Source: Macrobrachium rosenbergii (taxonomy: Eukaryota > Arthropoda > Malacostraca > Decapoda > Palaemonidae). From it: 64,000 nt of DNA. Each line of letters opens with the position of its first letter. Within the stretch, counting starts at the first letter, position 1. Location: NCBI RefSeq assembly GCF_040412425.1, contig NC_089744.1, positions 43,131,599 to 43,195,598 on the forward strand, in the 5' to 3' direction. Positions 37,332 through 50,343 of the stretch are shown in pieces. The translations under genes were made by a program, and so were the position numbers. The notes under the pieces were generated by a model. The model was not told the origin of the DNA and made no database searches. It saw nothing but the letters and a program-made list of their open reading frames with translations.

Positions 37332-37353
37332 TAGTTTTCTTTGCAGAAAACTA
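37332..37353. repeat. Small hairpin TAGTTTTC / GAAAACTA
   Basis: Eight-base perfect arms with a 6-base loop (TTTGCA), 50 bp beyond the larger inverted repeat. Together they look like the terminus of a non-autonomous element, but no matching end was identified. Confidence 0.6.
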
Positions 37354-37550
37354 AAAAGAGGTGGGGGGGGGTTAACATATACCACCGCGTAGCGTTATTT
37401 TGCTGGAATGATTCAGATTCCGGCACGCTACGCCAATGTGTGCACGATTCGGTATTCCAGCTATGATGAACCAAAAGATACAAAAACATCTAGGAGTCCT
37501 CGGCTAATCAGGTCTGGTTATATTGGGACTTTTTTTCAACAGCAACAAAA

Positions 37551-37596
37551 GTAATAATAATAACAATAACAATAATAATAATAATAATAATAATAA
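37551..37596. repeat. (AAT)n/(AAC)n microsatellite
   Basis: About 14 mixed units. Confidence 0.9.
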
Positions 37597-38161
37597 CTGC
37601 GACAAAATAACTCTTGCGCAGATTATTTTGAAGTATATTATTATATTATACAATTTTTTGTCCGGAAAATTAAAAGAAATTATGGTTAATCACTTGATAA
37701 CTTGACAGAAATAGAAAGGAAATGAGACTATCACGCCTCCATAAACTTATCCTAAATTAAGGTACCATACAGTAGCATCAATACGCCTCTTTCGTACTAA
37801 ACGCCACTAAAGGAAACAAGGTCATGGGGTTTGTGGATCAATATTCCCCCCCTCCCCCTTTCCGAATAAACACGCACTCACTTAGGAGGAGGCTACTTTA
37901 TCATTACCACCGACATACAGGACATAGGTTCTAAGGGCGTCGCACGGTACCTGTACACAATATGAGGTTTCTATGGCAACGCTTACACGACGGCGCTTTG
38001 TAAACACTGGCGTCATTTGAACACTTCCTGACTTTCTGGTATCAGTGTTTTCTGAACTGGAACTATCAATACCTTGAAGTCACAAGGTGATGATCGTTCT
38101 TGACGCTTTACTAGTTTATACAGTGTAGGAGGCATTATCATTATTCTCAATTTCTTGAGTT

Positions 38162-38162
<1 letters not shown>

Positions 38163-38210
<48 letters not shown>
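38163..38210. repeat. (CA)n microsatellite
   Basis: 24 units. Confidence 0.95.
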
Positions 38211-38212
<2 letters not shown>

Positions 38213-38470
38213 TTAACTCGATATCAAATTCACATAAAAGAGCATTTTGCCCATAAAAGGAAAGTAAAATACGAGGCGATGATGATTATAAGGGAACTAC
38301 TACCACCTTACCCAAAGAGTGGACTATCGAGAGAGGTTAAAGAGAAGAGAAAACCGACAAAACCACAATGACATTTGATCACGCTTGTCAATCATGGCTT
38401 TCTAATTATTAACACAAAGATGAAAGATGAAAGCGTAGTAAAAAGGGTAAAAATTGAAACTGAAATTGAA

Positions 38471-38575
38471 AACTGTGACAAGTCCTGGCACAAACGCCTG
38501 AAATAGAAAACGTTATGGTTTCTAAAACTGTGACAAGTCCTGGCACAAACGTCTGAAATAGAAAACGTTATGGTT
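38471..38575. repeat. 50-bp direct duplication, 55-bp period
   Basis: 38471-38520 and 38526-38575 match except for one base (CGCCTG against CGTCTG). Confidence 0.95.
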
Positions 38576-39721
38576 ATGTAGTTAGCACATAACGAGCACA
38601 TGCAAGACCAATCATGTACCAGACACGTACGCAAAAACAATTAATACATATCTGGTATAATAAAAATTACAATGCGGTAATCTGCGAGATCATATTGCTG
38701 CAACAAAGAACATAAGAATACTAACAAGCCACGAATAACAGCAGTACAAACTACAAACCATTTTAGAGGTCTGAAGGAATTCTGTCATTTCCGCAACCAT
38801 GACGGTTCTTACACCTCGAATGAACGCTCTTGTGCACTTCCTGTCATCTTGCTTGCTTCCTGCTCCTCCTCACACCTCCCGTTCATTGACTCATCCTCAC
38901 TCATACCCCAACTCTCATTAGATGACGAATATATGAACCTTTAACACTTGTCCATCCCTTTCCTCACAGTCTGCCATTGCCCAGAACTCTTGTCTTTTTC
39001 CTTTCTTCCTTCAAACTCTAATTCCCCTTGGTCATTACTCCTACCGCTTACCCTCTGGGCACTGCCACAGAGTAATAGTAGAGGTCCTCATCTCCCTTCC
39101 TCATTCTGCACCTTCATTCTACTCCCCATATTTTCCCTGTCATGTCGGCAATAATTTCATCCACTCTATCCTCAACTTAACCGAACATTAATCTTCTCTT
39201 CCATTCCTCTCATTGGCATCTTTAATTATTCATTCTCCTTTCGTTAAGTTTCATTCTCCCGCCCTTCTCCAGTTCCTTTCTCAATCTTTTTTCCCTCACC
39301 ATGACACACTTTTTACCGCTGCATTATTCGTGTCTCAAGTTAGGTGCAACAATATGTGAAGTGTGTTTTGTCTCTTCTTGCCCAAAGTGACCCAAGGAAA
39401 TAGCAAAACTCACCACAACTCTAAAGATTCATAAGAATTAAACTAAGACACACGTTTTATCTCCTAACACAGGTGCACTACTCAACCGGTTTTTGGGGAA
39501 AAAAATATCCAGGACTGAATGGCAAGGAAAATAACATTTCTTCTCTTTTGCATTTAACGGACATGGGAGGTGGGGCGATGCAGTCACGTAAGAACCGCTT
39601 GAAAACTTTCGTTATGTTATCAAGATTCCATCGTGTTTCCAATTTAAAGAAGTTATCTTACAAACTGTTGAGATAACAAGAAAATAAATTCACTCTGAAT
39701 GTGATGTAATAATGATGATAA

Positions 39722-39769
<48 letters not shown>
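39722..39769. repeat. (TAG)n microsatellite
   Basis: 16 units. Confidence 0.95.
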
Positions 39770-40011
39770 GGAATTCTGGTCGGTCAAATGCCAAAAGATA
39801 TTCGGTTTTATTTCGTGGAAAAACGCCTGAGCTCCACTCTGACTCATTTGATAAACACTGGAAATAATTGCAAAACCAAAGGGCAAAGTAAGAACAACTT
39901 ACACCTCGACATTTGAAAAAAAATAATAACAATCGGTTCGGTGGTTTTTGCCAATGACAAAGAATAGAAAATATTTGTTATCCGTGCCAGTCCGCCAGAA
40001 ACTAGTGATTG

Positions 40012-40302
40012 GATTGGAGTATAGAATTTAGGCTAAAGGCCAAGCGCTGGGACCTATGACGTCATTCAGCGCTGAAAGGGAAATTGACAGTAAAAGGTTT
40101 AAAACGTGTAACAGGAGGAAAACTTCGCAGTTGCACTGTGAAATTATTGTTAGAGAGGGTGGTAGGTCAGTTGAAGATAGAAATATGAACGGAGGTACAG
40201 AAAAATGAATAAAAGGGGGCCGAAGGGACGCAGCAAAGAACCTTAAGTAATGCCTACGGTGCACCACGTGAGGTGCACTGACGGCACTACCCCCTATGGG
40301 GG
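40012..40302 (+). repeat. Interspersed repeat, copy 3
   Basis: Contains TAGGCTAAAGGCCAAGCGCT, GACGTCATTCAGCGCTGAAA and GAGGTGCACTGACGGCACTA and ends in CCCCCTATGGGG. It is the cleanest copy. The antisense reading frames at copies 2 and 3 (RHYLR-F--SLRP) look alike only because the repeat is shared. Confidence 0.8.
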
Positions 40303-40510
40303 GAAACTAGCGATTACCTTGAAGAAGAAGCCTTAGGAAACGAAGTAATAGCGCAAGGTAAATTATACTTGACATAAAAACACAAATGGAAAAATAACCA
40401 AGTAATAAAGGAGTTAAAATCCATTTTGCCCCGATAAGGTACGCGGCACTATTATTATTATTCTTATTGGACTATGGTCATATTAGCTCCCACTGATCAT
40501 TTCAACCATT

Positions 40511-40511
<1 letters not shown>

Positions 40512-40565
<54 letters not shown>

Positions 40566-40690
40566 CATATTAAGGCATCAAGGACTTTCACAAACGCCTG
40601 AGATGGCAGTGACAAGTGGTCTTCATTGTTCGTCAAGTGTCTTCAAACGATCTAAAACGGTGTTGCGTATATACCAGTGTAGGCTGCGTA

Positions 40691-40740
<50 letters not shown>

Positions 40741-40784
40741 GAAAGGTTGAAAGGATCAATGAGAGTTAATATTACTCACAGTCC

Positions 40785-40845
<61 letters not shown>
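40512..40845. repeat. (GA)n, (TC)n and (AAT)n within 335 bp
   Basis: GA at 40512-40562, TC at 40697-40738, AAT at 40784-40845. The GA and TC arms are complementary with a 134-bp loop. Confidence 0.95.
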
Positions 40846-40846
<1 letters not shown>

Positions 40847-42734
40847 CTTTAAATGACATGTTCTGACATTAAAAAATATCTTAATTGCCCTACACCCAAA
40901 ATGTCGAGCCCAGGAACTCTAGATCAATCACTCCACTGAAATGGAGCTATGAAGAACCAAATCAATTGCAAACGCTTTTTACTGAAAAAATTCGGTTCTA
41001 AACTGACCTTTTAAAGTGAATATTTGTAATTTTTTAATCTATTATTCTGTCTCGTTTCAACAATATATGGCTTTCAACATTTCCTTTACTTGCATTTTAC
41101 ATGCATTGAAGCGTTTTATGACATAAACGGCCGCACGCAAACATGCACGCACGTAACCACACACTTGTACGTGCAAGTGCACACGCGCATGTATCAATGA
41201 GTACGCTCCAAAGCCGACGTAAGAAAAGTTGGGGTTAGTTTCTCCAAAGAAGATAAAATGGAAAAAGAGGAATCGCTTTAAAAGGGCGACACAGAATGTT
41301 AATTTTTCGGTGAAATCATTAGCAACTGATATGGGTCTCCATAGCTTCAATTCAATGGAGAGACTGATCCAGCGTTACAACTCCTGACAATTTTTTGTCA
41401 CCCAGAAGTCCTCTATAATGTTCCACTTTGTTGAGCAAGTCATAGCACTAGCCTCTATGATAGTGCCTCAGTCAACACATAAATATGGGATTAACCTTGG
41501 TCATTATAAAAGCAGTGATGTTCAAGTGTATTCAATACCAATAATAATAAGGCCTCGTTCTCTTACAACAAAGAAACTGCTTATTTCATAGATTACAAAG
41601 TGAAAAAGTTGACAAGATTCAAAATACATTTACAGTATAACTGGCTAATCCACTGGATAAACAACACAAAATTATCAGCACCTTTAGAATATGCACAACT
41701 ATGTTGTAAGGAAAATAAAATGCAATTTTCTGCACTCAACCAAATTGAAACCTTGAATAAAAAAGATATGTCACTGAGAAACACCAACACGTAAATAGTA
41801 TGAAGTCTTTACCAAGAGCTCTCAACAGTAAATCTATAATTTTTCTGAACAGTGACAGCTATGATACAGAGACTTGCGAGTGACAGCCTAAAAGAAAAAA
41901 AAAAGGCGTTGCATGACGTAAGAACAACAGCGGAAAATGACTAGTTGCGCCAACAGTTGCAAAGCTTGTCCTTTCCTGCAGAGCATACTCACACACACAC
42001 ACATACACACACACCTTTAACAGGATGAAAGACCCGATTCAAATATATTTTGGGAGAAAATGTAAAATAAGCAGAAAGAAATTTCCATAACAAAAGATCG
42101 AGGGGAAGCGCCGCCTCAAGATTTCCAGACTACCCAAAAAGAGTGGAGGTCCTTATCCCAGACAGAACTGATATACCGCCTTATAAAAACAGTTATAGAA
42201 TTACGTAATACACATAAACTCAAATAAAAACCATAAAAATATCAAAACACAGCCATCCAGATAATGAGTCAATTTCATTGCGGTTTTATTTAGACAGAGC
42301 ACGGCGGCGTATAAAACTTAGCAAGCAGACAAAACAGTCAATCTAAAGCGTATGTTAGTCTAGTCTCCAGCTTTATTCCAATAGCTTTATTACAACGGAG
42401 TAAATATACTTTACCTCAATATTCATGATGTGAATGTTCTTAAATCCTAAAAACTCTGAATAAGTAAACAACCATGAACTTAAAACAAATATATAAACGT
42501 ACAAGTTAAAAGATTAAAATCGCCTATATTGAACTAACTCAGCTTATATCCAAAGACAAGTTCAGTTACAAGCAGCCACAGAAAAAAATGAAAAAACGCG
42601 CTTACTCAAATCAGGTCAAAAAAGAGGATTGTGGCAACAAAGTTGACACATAGCCTGGGACCAGACTAGATTGACCCAGTGACCAAAGATCCTTATCATG
42701 ATATGACGAAGCGAGAGATCCGCCCCGGGAAGGA

Positions 42735-42820
42735 GGGGGGGGGGGGAGACCAACGAAAAGGGGAAGGATCCCGCGGCGGGGGATGGAAAGTCACAGCTCA
42801 CACCTACAAACCTCGCAACA

Positions 42821-42874
<54 letters not shown>
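42735..42874. repeat. G-run and (GA)n
   Basis: About 12 G at 42735-42747 and GA at 42824-42874. Confidence 0.95.
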
Positions 42875-42876
<2 letters not shown>

Positions 42877-43534
42877 CATAACAATGAAGCCAAGCGAAAG
42901 ACCGAGCTCTCCTTGCGACACTCACAGGGACGAGGGGACCATTATGACGTAAAGCATGAACACCACAACGTGCTCAGTAACCTCCCTTGACCACATCCTC
43001 CATGATCCCTGTTAACAGTCGAAACTTCAAAAATTCTTACAAAAAACACAACACAAACTCCATCAGCACCCACCACCCTAATAACTCCAGCTAGCACTCG
43101 TAACTCAAAATCTTCGGGTAACATTCACTTCATGACAACCCAATTACACTAAACGAAACACCAGTTCAAAAGCATCATTGACCTAATTAACTACTTAAAT
43201 TAGCTCCAAATAACAACCAAAATTCTAAAAACGGATCCAAAGCCCCAGTACCTTCATCAGTCATAAAAATCCGGTAATCCTAAAATTCAGCAATTCAGCA
43301 AATAATCACAACCTCAATAACCCAACTGACAACCACAAACTCTAGAACCTTTTACGGTAACTATGACAACCCTAAAACCCATTCAAATCTGTCAACCCAA
43401 GTCGAATTTTTTTATCCTCACTAAAAATGAAAAATACCAACTCTTACTAAACTTCTACTGAAATTTACAGACAATAACATTTAAAAGACAACGAAAACTC
43501 AGGAAGTCTTCACTCAGCTAGAACACGTTTCCAT

Positions 43535-43752
43535 GAAGAGTATTTTTTTTCCTACAAATTATTACCAACATCTTTATTAAATACTATTAGACAAGAAAGC
43601 AAAAATTTTGAAGAGTATTTTTTTCCTACAAATTCTTACCAACATCTTTCTTTATTAATAACTATTAGACAAGAAAGCAAAAGAGTATTTTTTTCCTAAA
43701 AATTCTTACCAACATCTTTATTAATAACTATTAGACAAGAAAGCAAAAATTT
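43535..43752. repeat. Three tandem copies of a 71-75-bp unit
   Basis: Units at 43535-43609, 43610-43680 and 43681-43752 each start with (G)AAGAGTATTTTTTTCCTA and end with ACTATTAGACAAGAAAGCAA. They differ by short indels in T-runs and a CTTT insertion in the second. Confidence 0.9.
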
Positions 43753-44337
43753 CTCGTCCTCCTAAGGTAGCAATTACAGTACAACAAAGGCAGCAACAGA
43801 CACGGCAATTCCATTAACCAAGCAAAGTTTCTGCATCATTCAGGTAATCGTGAATTAAATGGGACAAAGAATATTTCAGTGACAAAACTTCTGTTGAACT
43901 TTTAATAATACTAACAGCATTGCATGCTTTTGGTCGAGCCACCTACAACCACCTTCCGTAAAGGGTCCCCTCTCCCCAAGATACAGCTCACGAGTTCCCC
44001 CTAAAAGCTCCCTAGGAAGTCGAGTGCATGTGTACCCGTGACGGTCGGTGCAGCTGCACCTGGATCAATGCTCGGCTCTGCCCGTCCCCCAAGCCCGTCA
44101 ACACCCTCTACCACCCGGCGCTTACACCCAATCCCCCACCCAACGCCAAAACCCCCTAAAGCTCTCTCTCTATAGCTCTTCCCACCTCCAAGACACCACC
44201 TCTCCGTGACCATCCAACTCCCACAGAAAGAGAAAGGGGACAGAGCCAAGCCATCTAGTCTCCAAGACCATGCCAACGGAAGTCAGCCATACACCAAGAA
44301 AAGACAATACAGCTTAAGATAATACTACAACAAACCT

Positions 44338-44340
<3 letters not shown>

Positions 44341-44386
<46 letters not shown>
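44341..44386. repeat. (GA)n microsatellite
   Basis: About 23 units. Confidence 0.95.
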
Positions 44387-44387
<1 letters not shown>

Positions 44388-44774
44388 TCAGCATAATCTA
44401 CAGAAGGGGGCCAATCCAATTAGAAATATTTAACGTGCACAGATGAGTATACACGTCAGTCTCCTCATTTCGTCTTCTCCGTACCGCCTTAGCAACATAC
44501 GATCAAAGCCTAAAATGACGTCGTCATAAAAAGGTTCCTTGTAGAAATACGCAAGCTGTGGGTCCCGATTTTTATCTCAAAACGCGTTCTCTTCCTTCTC
44601 AGCCAAAACATGGAGAACAAAGTCGTGGCACTTAATTTCTGATCAGAAACATCGACGTATATCTTAAGAGCAGCATTCTTGATACTTTCAACTGCTGACT
44701 GTAAATGAAGTGCTGTAACCTTGGACATTTTCACAATCATTATTAACGCACACAGCAGCGAATGAGCATGGCCA

Positions 44775-44941
44775 AAAGGCTTCAAAAACAAGTGTGGCAT
44801 GTATAGAAAATATTTTTTTAGACGAAGAGTCCACAAGGCTTAAAAACAAGCATGTCATATCTAGAAAATATTTTTTAGATGAAGAGCCCAGACGGCTTCA
44901 AAAACATGTATGCCATGTCCACAAAATATTTTAAAGATGAA
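44775..44941. repeat. Three diverged tandem copies of a 58-bp unit
   Basis: Units near 44775-44833, 44834-44891 and 44892-44941 share GGCTTCAAAAACA, ATAGAAAATATTTT and GATGAAGAG. The third is shorter and most diverged. They make the antisense frames at 44510-45118 look longer than they should. Confidence 0.85.
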
Positions 44942-47900
44942 TTTACCGATAAAAACAAAAGAAAAACGCCCGTATAAAATCAGCATTTCCTGTCCTCGTA
45001 CTTGGACCAAGTATGACGTCTGTTCGAATCCAATTCTCAACTCCCCAGAAGAAAATGGAAGAGGGACGCCTGTAGGCCGGCCAAGCCATCCGAACAAAAG
45101 CCCTGGCATGCTCGACAATCTTCATCGGTGCACGTTGCCGTCTGCATTGGGTTAAACAATATGGAGGCTTGAAAGCAAGGCTAGTTCTTTTTCTAACTAT
45201 TTTATTCTTCATTTTTTCCTTACTTGCACTGACACTCACCAACCATGCAATCAGACTGTTTAAATAAGTGTTAAAAAGACAGTGAAAAGGATGTAATATA
45301 ATTTAAAGAGAATGAAAGACTAATATACGCAATGGCAACGTAATAACGAACTGCACCATGACTCAACGAAACTGGAGCATCGTCAAGTCGAGAGAGAGAG
45401 AGAGAGGAACCTAACACATTAACGGCCCAAGTTTCATGCAACCAAACGGCTAACATCATTCAAACACATACAAAACTCACAAAGGCGGACACATGCAAAC
45501 TCACGTGGCCCTTTGAAATGCCAAGCACGCTCAATAATAACGCTAGAGGACGAGTCGTGGAAAGCCAATGGGTCACTAGTACCAGGCATCACTGCAAAGA
45601 TCGCAAGCGGCTCAAAAGACGCTCAAGCAACGGTAGCCTACACGTGAGGCACGAGCCCGCAACATCAAGTTCACCCATCTCATTCCAAATGAAGGACAAG
45701 AAGAAGGATCAGTCACATTTCTGGTCACCCCATCATACCGCAATCTTATAAGCAATAGCAAAGGGAATCAATTAAGCCTTGTGTGGACCAGGGCTATAAA
45801 TGCCACCAGAAATTTTACACAAACACACACGCACACAGACGCCCTTGAAAGAAGCAAGAAGAAGCGACCTGTTTAACAAGAGCAGCTACAGTAAAGCGTT
45901 ATATGTTACTTGATAAGACGAAGCAGGGGAGGGTACGGGGTGTAGGAGAGGAGGCAGGAGGTGGCTAGAGCTGATATACTAATCTGCATATCAAATGGAG
46001 AAATAGCAAGCGTCATGCGTTGGCACAACACGGCCCACTGACGTCTCCGTATCTCAAATGCGTCATGTAATAGGTACATGTGTACTGAATTATAATGAGA
46101 AGGGGCTATTGCCTTTCCTTATATAATTGGTTTGGTTTCAAAGGTTCACAGCACAATCTGCAGAAAGATTTTTGCTAAACAAGCTACGGAATTTTTCCAC
46201 GTTAAAAATCGTCTATTCAGAATGCATAATTCTCATAGCCCGTTATATTATACGAAACCATTAAGGTTTCCTTGAGAACCAACCAGTCATTTATCAATGT
46301 GAAATAAAGGTAACTGGGAAGGAATGGCTCTCAGACAACGAAGCTATTATCAGGGTAAAGGTCATCACTGTGCAATAATGAAGATTAATCACAACGGGGA
46401 CAGCCATGCGGATAATAAATCTATTCTAATCTGTGAGAACTTACATTTAAATGAGCCTGGAACTGGACCAACCGGAAAACATCTATTGCAAGGTGTGAGT
46501 AAAAGCGTGTATTACGTCGAAAAGATACCCAACTTTTCTTACATCCCAAGTTTAGCTGGTAATTCTAGACCAAATGCAAACACACACACACACACACACA
46601 CACTCTTGGAATGATAATACAGATGATAATATAGATGTATAATTACGTGGATATAATAAAAAACACAGATTCCTACTAAAAATCAGGTAATAAAGTTTGG
46701 ATTACAATATGAAAATACAAAAGAGAACCTAACGCAATATATTAGCAGATATTATCAAACAAATGAGTCATATTATGCCGGAAGCTGTGTGTGAACTGGT
46801 TTCTTCCCATGTGCCTCGGCTAATTACTTGGTCCCTCGAGGCAGGCTGTCAGTTGTCATCTTTAAATTTCATGCCATCAAGGAAATAACAACTGAAGTTT
46901 AAATGAGAACTATTACTTTTGCGTGTTTTCTTGTGCTTTAAATGATTTTATTAGTGAAACTGACAAGATTCAAAATGAACATTCGACAAATTTGATCTCG
47001 CAAAAGTAATGTTTTCATTCTAAGATTTCGCAATCGTAGCCGAGATGTCATCAGACCTCAAGGGAGGAACGATGAAAATAAATTTTATCATGTTTAAATT
47101 TAAATAACGCGCAACTCTTTTTCCCACAGACTTTCCTGGTGCTAGGAATTCGTGACGTTATCTTTTCAAATGACTTTCCTACAGTTAAGTTTGTGCCGTC
47201 ATCTTTTTCCGAAAACCTTCAAAACTAAATGAACATGCCTCGAAGACGTGCGACGTCGTCATCTAGGCTATATTCCTTAGTCCCTTCCCTCACTTTGCTA
47301 TTCCGGCTATGGAAATAGCTCCACGTATTTCAGCGATGGGATCTATATAATATAATAAATATAATGCCCAGAGATGGGAGGGGATGGCCGGGATGGAGAA
47401 GGAGTGGGTTGTCAGGGCGGAGAAGAGAGGGCAATACTAATAATGCTAGTGTAATAGGGAGAGAAGGAGTAGAGCACAACTTCACGCCCTTGTTTCTCGT
47501 AACGTGGGCTGATATATACAGCATAGTAGAATATTAATCTTTCCCGTCTTCATTTCTACTTTCTGTATTAGGTCTATTTTCTTTTTTTTTTCTTCTTGGT
47601 GGGAATATTCGTCAGAGGACTGTTCGCAATTCATCTTCCTGGCAGAGCTTTCAACATTTCACATTTCTCACTGACATGAACGACTAAATCCAAATTTTAA
47701 AAATAGGCTTATTCGTCCCGGATGAGAAGAAACTGTTAACACTATTCTCCATGCTTTCGTAATGGAAAATATAAGACGAAAAACAAAGCACTTGGTTCCA
47801 GGATAAAAAAAAAATTGTTGTATATGTTGTTTGTTTACAAGCAATATCAAGAAGTAAAAATATCAGGGAGATGTTATTTTCTTAAACCCGTCTATTCCGA

Positions 47901-48821
47901 TCGTCAACGAGTAAAAAAAACATTCTATATAATACAATATATATATATATATAAATGCATATATATATACATAAAAAATATAAAATAAATAATGGAGATG
48001 TGCAAATACGTATGTGATAGCAAGTGTAGCAAGTGCGTTCGTATCAGCTGCATCCGGTCTAGAAACATCAGCTAAACTTCAGATGTAAGTTTACGGGCTG
48101 CTCTATGAGGAAGGTCCCACGCTGGCATAGCGCCAGCTTAATCATAAATAACAACATGGATGTAACAAACGATGGGTATCATTCTCTCTCTCTCTCCATT
48201 ACCTAAGTGCAACCCTATCTCGTTCACGCGTGCGCGGGACAGAAATTAGAAAGCAGTCTAAAATCGAGTGTCTAGTCACGAGGTTTCCGTGCCACGATCC
48301 TCTCGATGGTAAATGTATTCAGAATGCAAGACCTACTTTCAAAGAAAGGAATTTTAAAACCTGTCAATACTTCATGTATCCCAATGCTCCCGTCATAATG
48401 CTTTCACAGGAATGACTGACGTTGGAGTGAAAGTGCTTTCTCAAGAGCAATTCTACACTGCTGCTTTGTTAATAGAACGAAAATTTATTAAAGTAATGAT
48501 TCGAAGAACATTTCAGATATCTGAAGCAACTTTGAAAAATCCACATTCTTATCGATATTACTGCTTCTATAGACACAAGAGAGCGAAAAAGTATATCGAG
48601 AGTTCGGCAAAACCCCTATGATAACAGCTATTCTCAACCAGAGGTATAGTGAACAAAACTCTGGGCAATCCTTTCAGTTGTTTTTTGGATAACTTGGTGG
48701 GGCTCGTTCTCAGTTTTTTTTTTTTCCAAAACTGATGCTAACCTTTGAAAGTCTAAATTATTCTACATCAAAGCCCGAAGAGGAATAAAAGAACAATACC
48801 AACATAATTAAAAAAATTTTT

Positions 48822-48823
<2 letters not shown>

Positions 48824-48852
<29 letters not shown>

Positions 48853-48888
48853 TGAACCGTTGCTATGGAATAACAATATATATATATA

Positions 48889-48962
<74 letters not shown>
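48824..48962. repeat. (AAT)n then (TA)n
   Basis: AAT at 48826-48852; TA at about 48876-48962 with one TTTTA break. Confidence 0.95.
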
Positions 48963-48967
<5 letters not shown>

Positions 48968-49536
48968 ATATCATCAAACAGCTATCTTCCTAATAGGAGC
49001 ATTTGACTGCAAGTAATGGAAATGACACACCATTATGCAATACCGCCTTTTGCGGCTTGTCAACCATCTTAAAATTGCCATAACGACCCCAGATGACAGG
49101 GAATCAAGTTACAACTTTAGATGTAATGGAGGAGGACGAGAGACGTGGAGAAGCAACGGGGGTAGGATAAGGTGAACATGCTTTAATATATTGTTATATA
49201 TTCCTGCCATCAGCCTCTGTTACCATAATAAAAATGAAAAAACCGAATTTGAATAGTGTCAAAATACAGAAAATTAAACTGCCCAGCATCTTCTAAACTG
49301 TGGTAGTTTGCTCCCAAGCATGAGATGAAAATGGTCAGAAAAATTGCAATGGGATTGCCCCATTCACTGCGCTATTCTTGCACTTCGTCTCAAAATTAAT
49401 GGTCTTTTAATGATCACAAAATATCGCGAAAGGTACTTCATCAATATCTATGCTAAATCTCTCCATTAAACACTCCGATAGGTTAACCACACAGAAAACC
49501 TATCTCTGGTAACAAAGCCATATAAACAATCTATCA

Positions 49537-49559
49537 CTCTCTCTCTCTCAGGTCGTCAC

Positions 49560-49574
<15 letters not shown>
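49537..49574. repeat. Hairpin joining (TC)n and (GA)n
   Basis: The 17-base left arm (TC)n-CAGGT, the 4-base loop CGTC, and the right arm ACCTG-(AG)n are perfectly complementary. The right arm continues as the (GA)n array to 49627. Confidence 0.85.

Positions 49575-49627
<53 letters not shown>
49561..49627. repeat. (GA)n microsatellite
   Basis: About 33 units, starting inside the hairpin's right arm. Confidence 0.95.
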
Positions 49628-49629
<2 letters not shown>

Positions 49630-50152
49630 CTTACTTAATCATCCACACCAACACCCAGTGACACCTATACCTTAAAAATAGAGCGATAAAAGTATGAGAC
49701 GAATGGCAAAGAGGTAAAATGATAATATCAAATAATTAAATAAAAGAAAAGACTTCCAAAGGCATTCAATATAAGTACATGAGAAGAGATAAATGCCACC
49801 CTTTTTAGGACAAATGAAATCGTAAAGATGGAAGAAGTTAAACCCTCGATATCTTGCAAAAGCAATGATACTTAATATTCTCCCCCATACAATAGAACTT
49901 GAGACTTAAAACAGGAACATATTTTATCGAAATCGAGCTATAATTAGGCTTGCCGGCTTTCCCTCCCCACCCCAAGTTTTCTATACGCATAATTTTTCTA
50001 CAACTTCTGATCAAAAGGAAATTGAATGACATACTTCAACAACCAAAAGGCAACCTGATTCATCCCTGAAAATCAATTCTCATTGTATGTACTAAGCGAC
50101 AGGCATAAAACATGTTCTATTCGCAACCAAAACTTTGAAAAAACATACACAG

Positions 50153-50155
<3 letters not shown>

Positions 50156-50232
<77 letters not shown>

Positions 50233-50254
50233 TATTACACATACAGTAAGACAC

Positions 50255-50341
<87 letters not shown>
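50156..50341. repeat. Two (TA)n tracts
   Basis: 50156-50230 and 50257-50341, separated by 26 bp. Confidence 0.95.

Positions 50342-50343
<2 letters not shown>

Larger units (their letters stand above)
37500..48820. other. No gene recognised outside listed repeats
   Basis: Contains interspersed repeat copy 3, three sets of short tandem duplications and a GC-richer patch at 43960-44280. No exon could be defended. Confidence 0.55.

Noticed and set aside
44001..44276. 91-codon Gly-rich minus-strand frame
   Set aside because: GC-rich low-complexity sequence; no domain or splice support.
44510..45242. Minus-strand frames of 85-108 codons
   Set aside because: Lengthened by diverged 58-bp tandem units; no motif, no good splice context.
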